Assembly: GCA_910595815.1 (NCBI GenBank)
Contig: CAJVCM010000010.1
Span: forward strand, 1-5,953
Length of the DNA stretch: 5,953 nucleotides
Direction: 5' to 3'
DNA from: Candidatus Thioglobus plumae
Lineage (GTDB): Bacteria; Pseudomonadota; Gammaproteobacteria; PS1; Pseudothioglobaceae
Position numbers and translations under genes: made by a program. The notes under the pieces were generated by a model. That model had not been told where the DNA came from. It did not search any database and saw nothing but the letters and a program-made list of their open reading frames with translations. Below are positions 4,945 to 5,953 of this stretch, piece by piece. Each line of letters begins with the position of its first letter. Within the stretch, counting starts at the first letter, position 1.

Positions 4945-5953
4945 ATGATAGAAGAAGATTCTTTAATAAGCGGACAAGACCAAGGTAACGAAGACATTGT
5001 CATGACATCAGTGCGCCCAGACTCGTTCAGTGAATATATTGGCCAGGATGACGTAAAATCACAAATGTCATTGTTTATTAAAGCGGCTAAAAAGCGTGGC
5101 GACGCACTGGATCATTCGTTGATTTATGGCCCTCCTGGTTTGGGCAAAACCACATTGGCCAATGTGATCGCTAACCAAATGGGTGCTGGGCTTAAGCAAA
5201 CTTCTGGCCCAGTATTAGAACGTTCTGGTGACTTGGCTGCCATCTTAACCAAGCTTGAGCCGTATGATATTTTGTTTATTGATGAAATTCATCGCCTTAA
5301 CCCTGTCGTTGAAGAAATCCTCTACCCAGCTTTGGAAGATTTTAAGCTTGATATCATGGTGGGCGAGGGTGTGGCAGCACATTCCGTGCAGTTAGAATTA
5401 CCACCCTTTACACTGATTGGCGCCACTACTCGCGCCGGTATGTTGACTTCTCCACTGCGTGATCGATTTGGCATTGTGCAACGTCTACAATTTTACGAAG
5501 TAAAAGATTTACAGAAAATTGTTCAGCGTTCGGCTGACATTCTAGGTATTCAAATTGAAACAAAGGGTGCATTTGAAATTGCTAAACGTTCACGTGGCAC
5601 ACCAAGAATTGCTAACCGTTTGTTGCGCCGAGTGCGTGATTTTGCTGATGTAAAAACCAATGGCGTAATTCATCAGAAACTCGCTAATGAGGCGCTGATA
5701 ACGCTTAAAGTTGATGAACGCGGATTAGAGCAATTGGATAGAGATTATTTATCGATCATGACTCAAAAATTTTCAGGTGGTCCGGTGGGGCTAGATACGC
5801 TTTCAACCGCCATTGGTGAGGATCGTGGTACATTAGAAGACATGGTAGAGCCTTATTTAATTCAACAAGGTTTTATTATGCGTACACCACGTGGTCGTAG
5901 TGCAACAGATTTAGCCTATTCACATTTAGGCTTGACTAGCCCATCTCAAGCGA
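4945..5953 (+). CDS. ruvB: Holliday junction branch migration helicase RuvB (3' end cut by window)
   Basis: RuvB is the hexameric AAA+ motor that, with RuvA, drives branch migration of Holliday junctions in recombinational repair; RuvC then resolves them. The 336 visible codons equal the full E. coli length, so only a few residues and the stop should be missing. The start MIEEDSLISG matches E. coli MIEADRLISA. Motifs in order are RPDSFSEYIGQ (24-34), Walker A GPPGLGKT (62-69), SGPVLERSGDLAA (87-99), Walker B FIDEIHRL (111-118), sensor 1 GATTRAG (159-165), LRDRFGIVQR (171-180) with the expected Arg finger at R174, sensor 2 GTPRIANRLLRRVRDFA (218-234), GGPVGLDTL (278-286) and the winged-helix end RTPRGR (314-319). 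It begins 8 bases after lolB with no Shine-Dalgarno, so it is probably cotranscribed with lolB. ruvA and ruvC do not adjoin it on the visible side. Confidence 0.97.
   Translation, partial: MIEEDSLISGQDQGNEDIVMTSVRPDSFSEYIGQDDVKSQMSLFIKAAKKRGDALDHSLIYGPPGLGKTTLANVIANQMGAGLKQTSGPVLERSGDLAAILTKLEPYDILFIDEIHRLNPVVEEILYPALEDFKLDIMVGEGVAAHSVQLELPPFTLIGATTRAGMLTSPLRDRFGIVQRLQFYEVKDLQKIVQRSADILGIQIETKGAFEIAKRSRGTPRIANRLLRRVRDFADVKTNGVIHQKLANEALITLKVDERGLEQLDRDYLSIMTQKFSGGPVGLDTLSTAIGEDRGTLEDMVEPYLIQQGFIMRTPRGRSATDLAYSHLGLTSPSQA

Overview
The window looks like chromosomal housekeeping DNA from a low-GC gammaproteobacterium. The Fur, ZnuB, PrfA, HemA and RuvB proteins align almost end to end with my recollection of their E. 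coli counterparts. The gene pairs bamE/fur (divergent), hemA-prfA and hemA/lolB (divergent) are typical of Gammaproteobacteria. The AT-rich codon use and broken-up operons would fit a small-genome marine lineage such as the SUP05/Thioglobus group, but that placement is inference.

Layout from left to right. On the minus strand, positions 1-737 hold a BamE-type outer-membrane lipoprotein that runs off the left edge and carries a long Ala/Lys/Glu-rich, TolA-like tail. Diverging from it are fur (iron regulator) and, 17 bases later, znuB (metal ABC permease), probably one operon. znuB runs tail to tail into prfA with a 9-base overlap. prfA and hemA form a minus-strand operon joined by an ATGA overlap. 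hemA diverges from lolB across a 74-base gap that appears to hold interleaved promoters. lolB is followed after 8 bases by ruvB, which is cut by the right edge after 336 codons. No gene-free stretch exceeds about 75 bases, and I see no RNA gene, insertion sequence, CRISPR array or convincing terminator.

Two genes serve outer-membrane biogenesis: BamE in beta-barrel assembly and LolB in lipoprotein insertion. Fur and ZnuB link metal sensing to metal uptake. HemA starts tetrapyrrole synthesis from glutamyl-tRNA, and PrfA ends translation at UAA/UAG. RuvB drives Holliday-junction branch migration. Several familiar partners are missing beside them: znuC/znuA, prmC, ispE and ruvA/ruvC.

I did not find a new multi-gene system. 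The most unusual item is the BamE protein, with its tandem MPE linker and TolA-like tail containing a 120-base repeat. Next are a possibly leaderless lolB inside overlapping divergent promoters, and the near absence of Shine-Dalgarno sites (only fur has a clear one).
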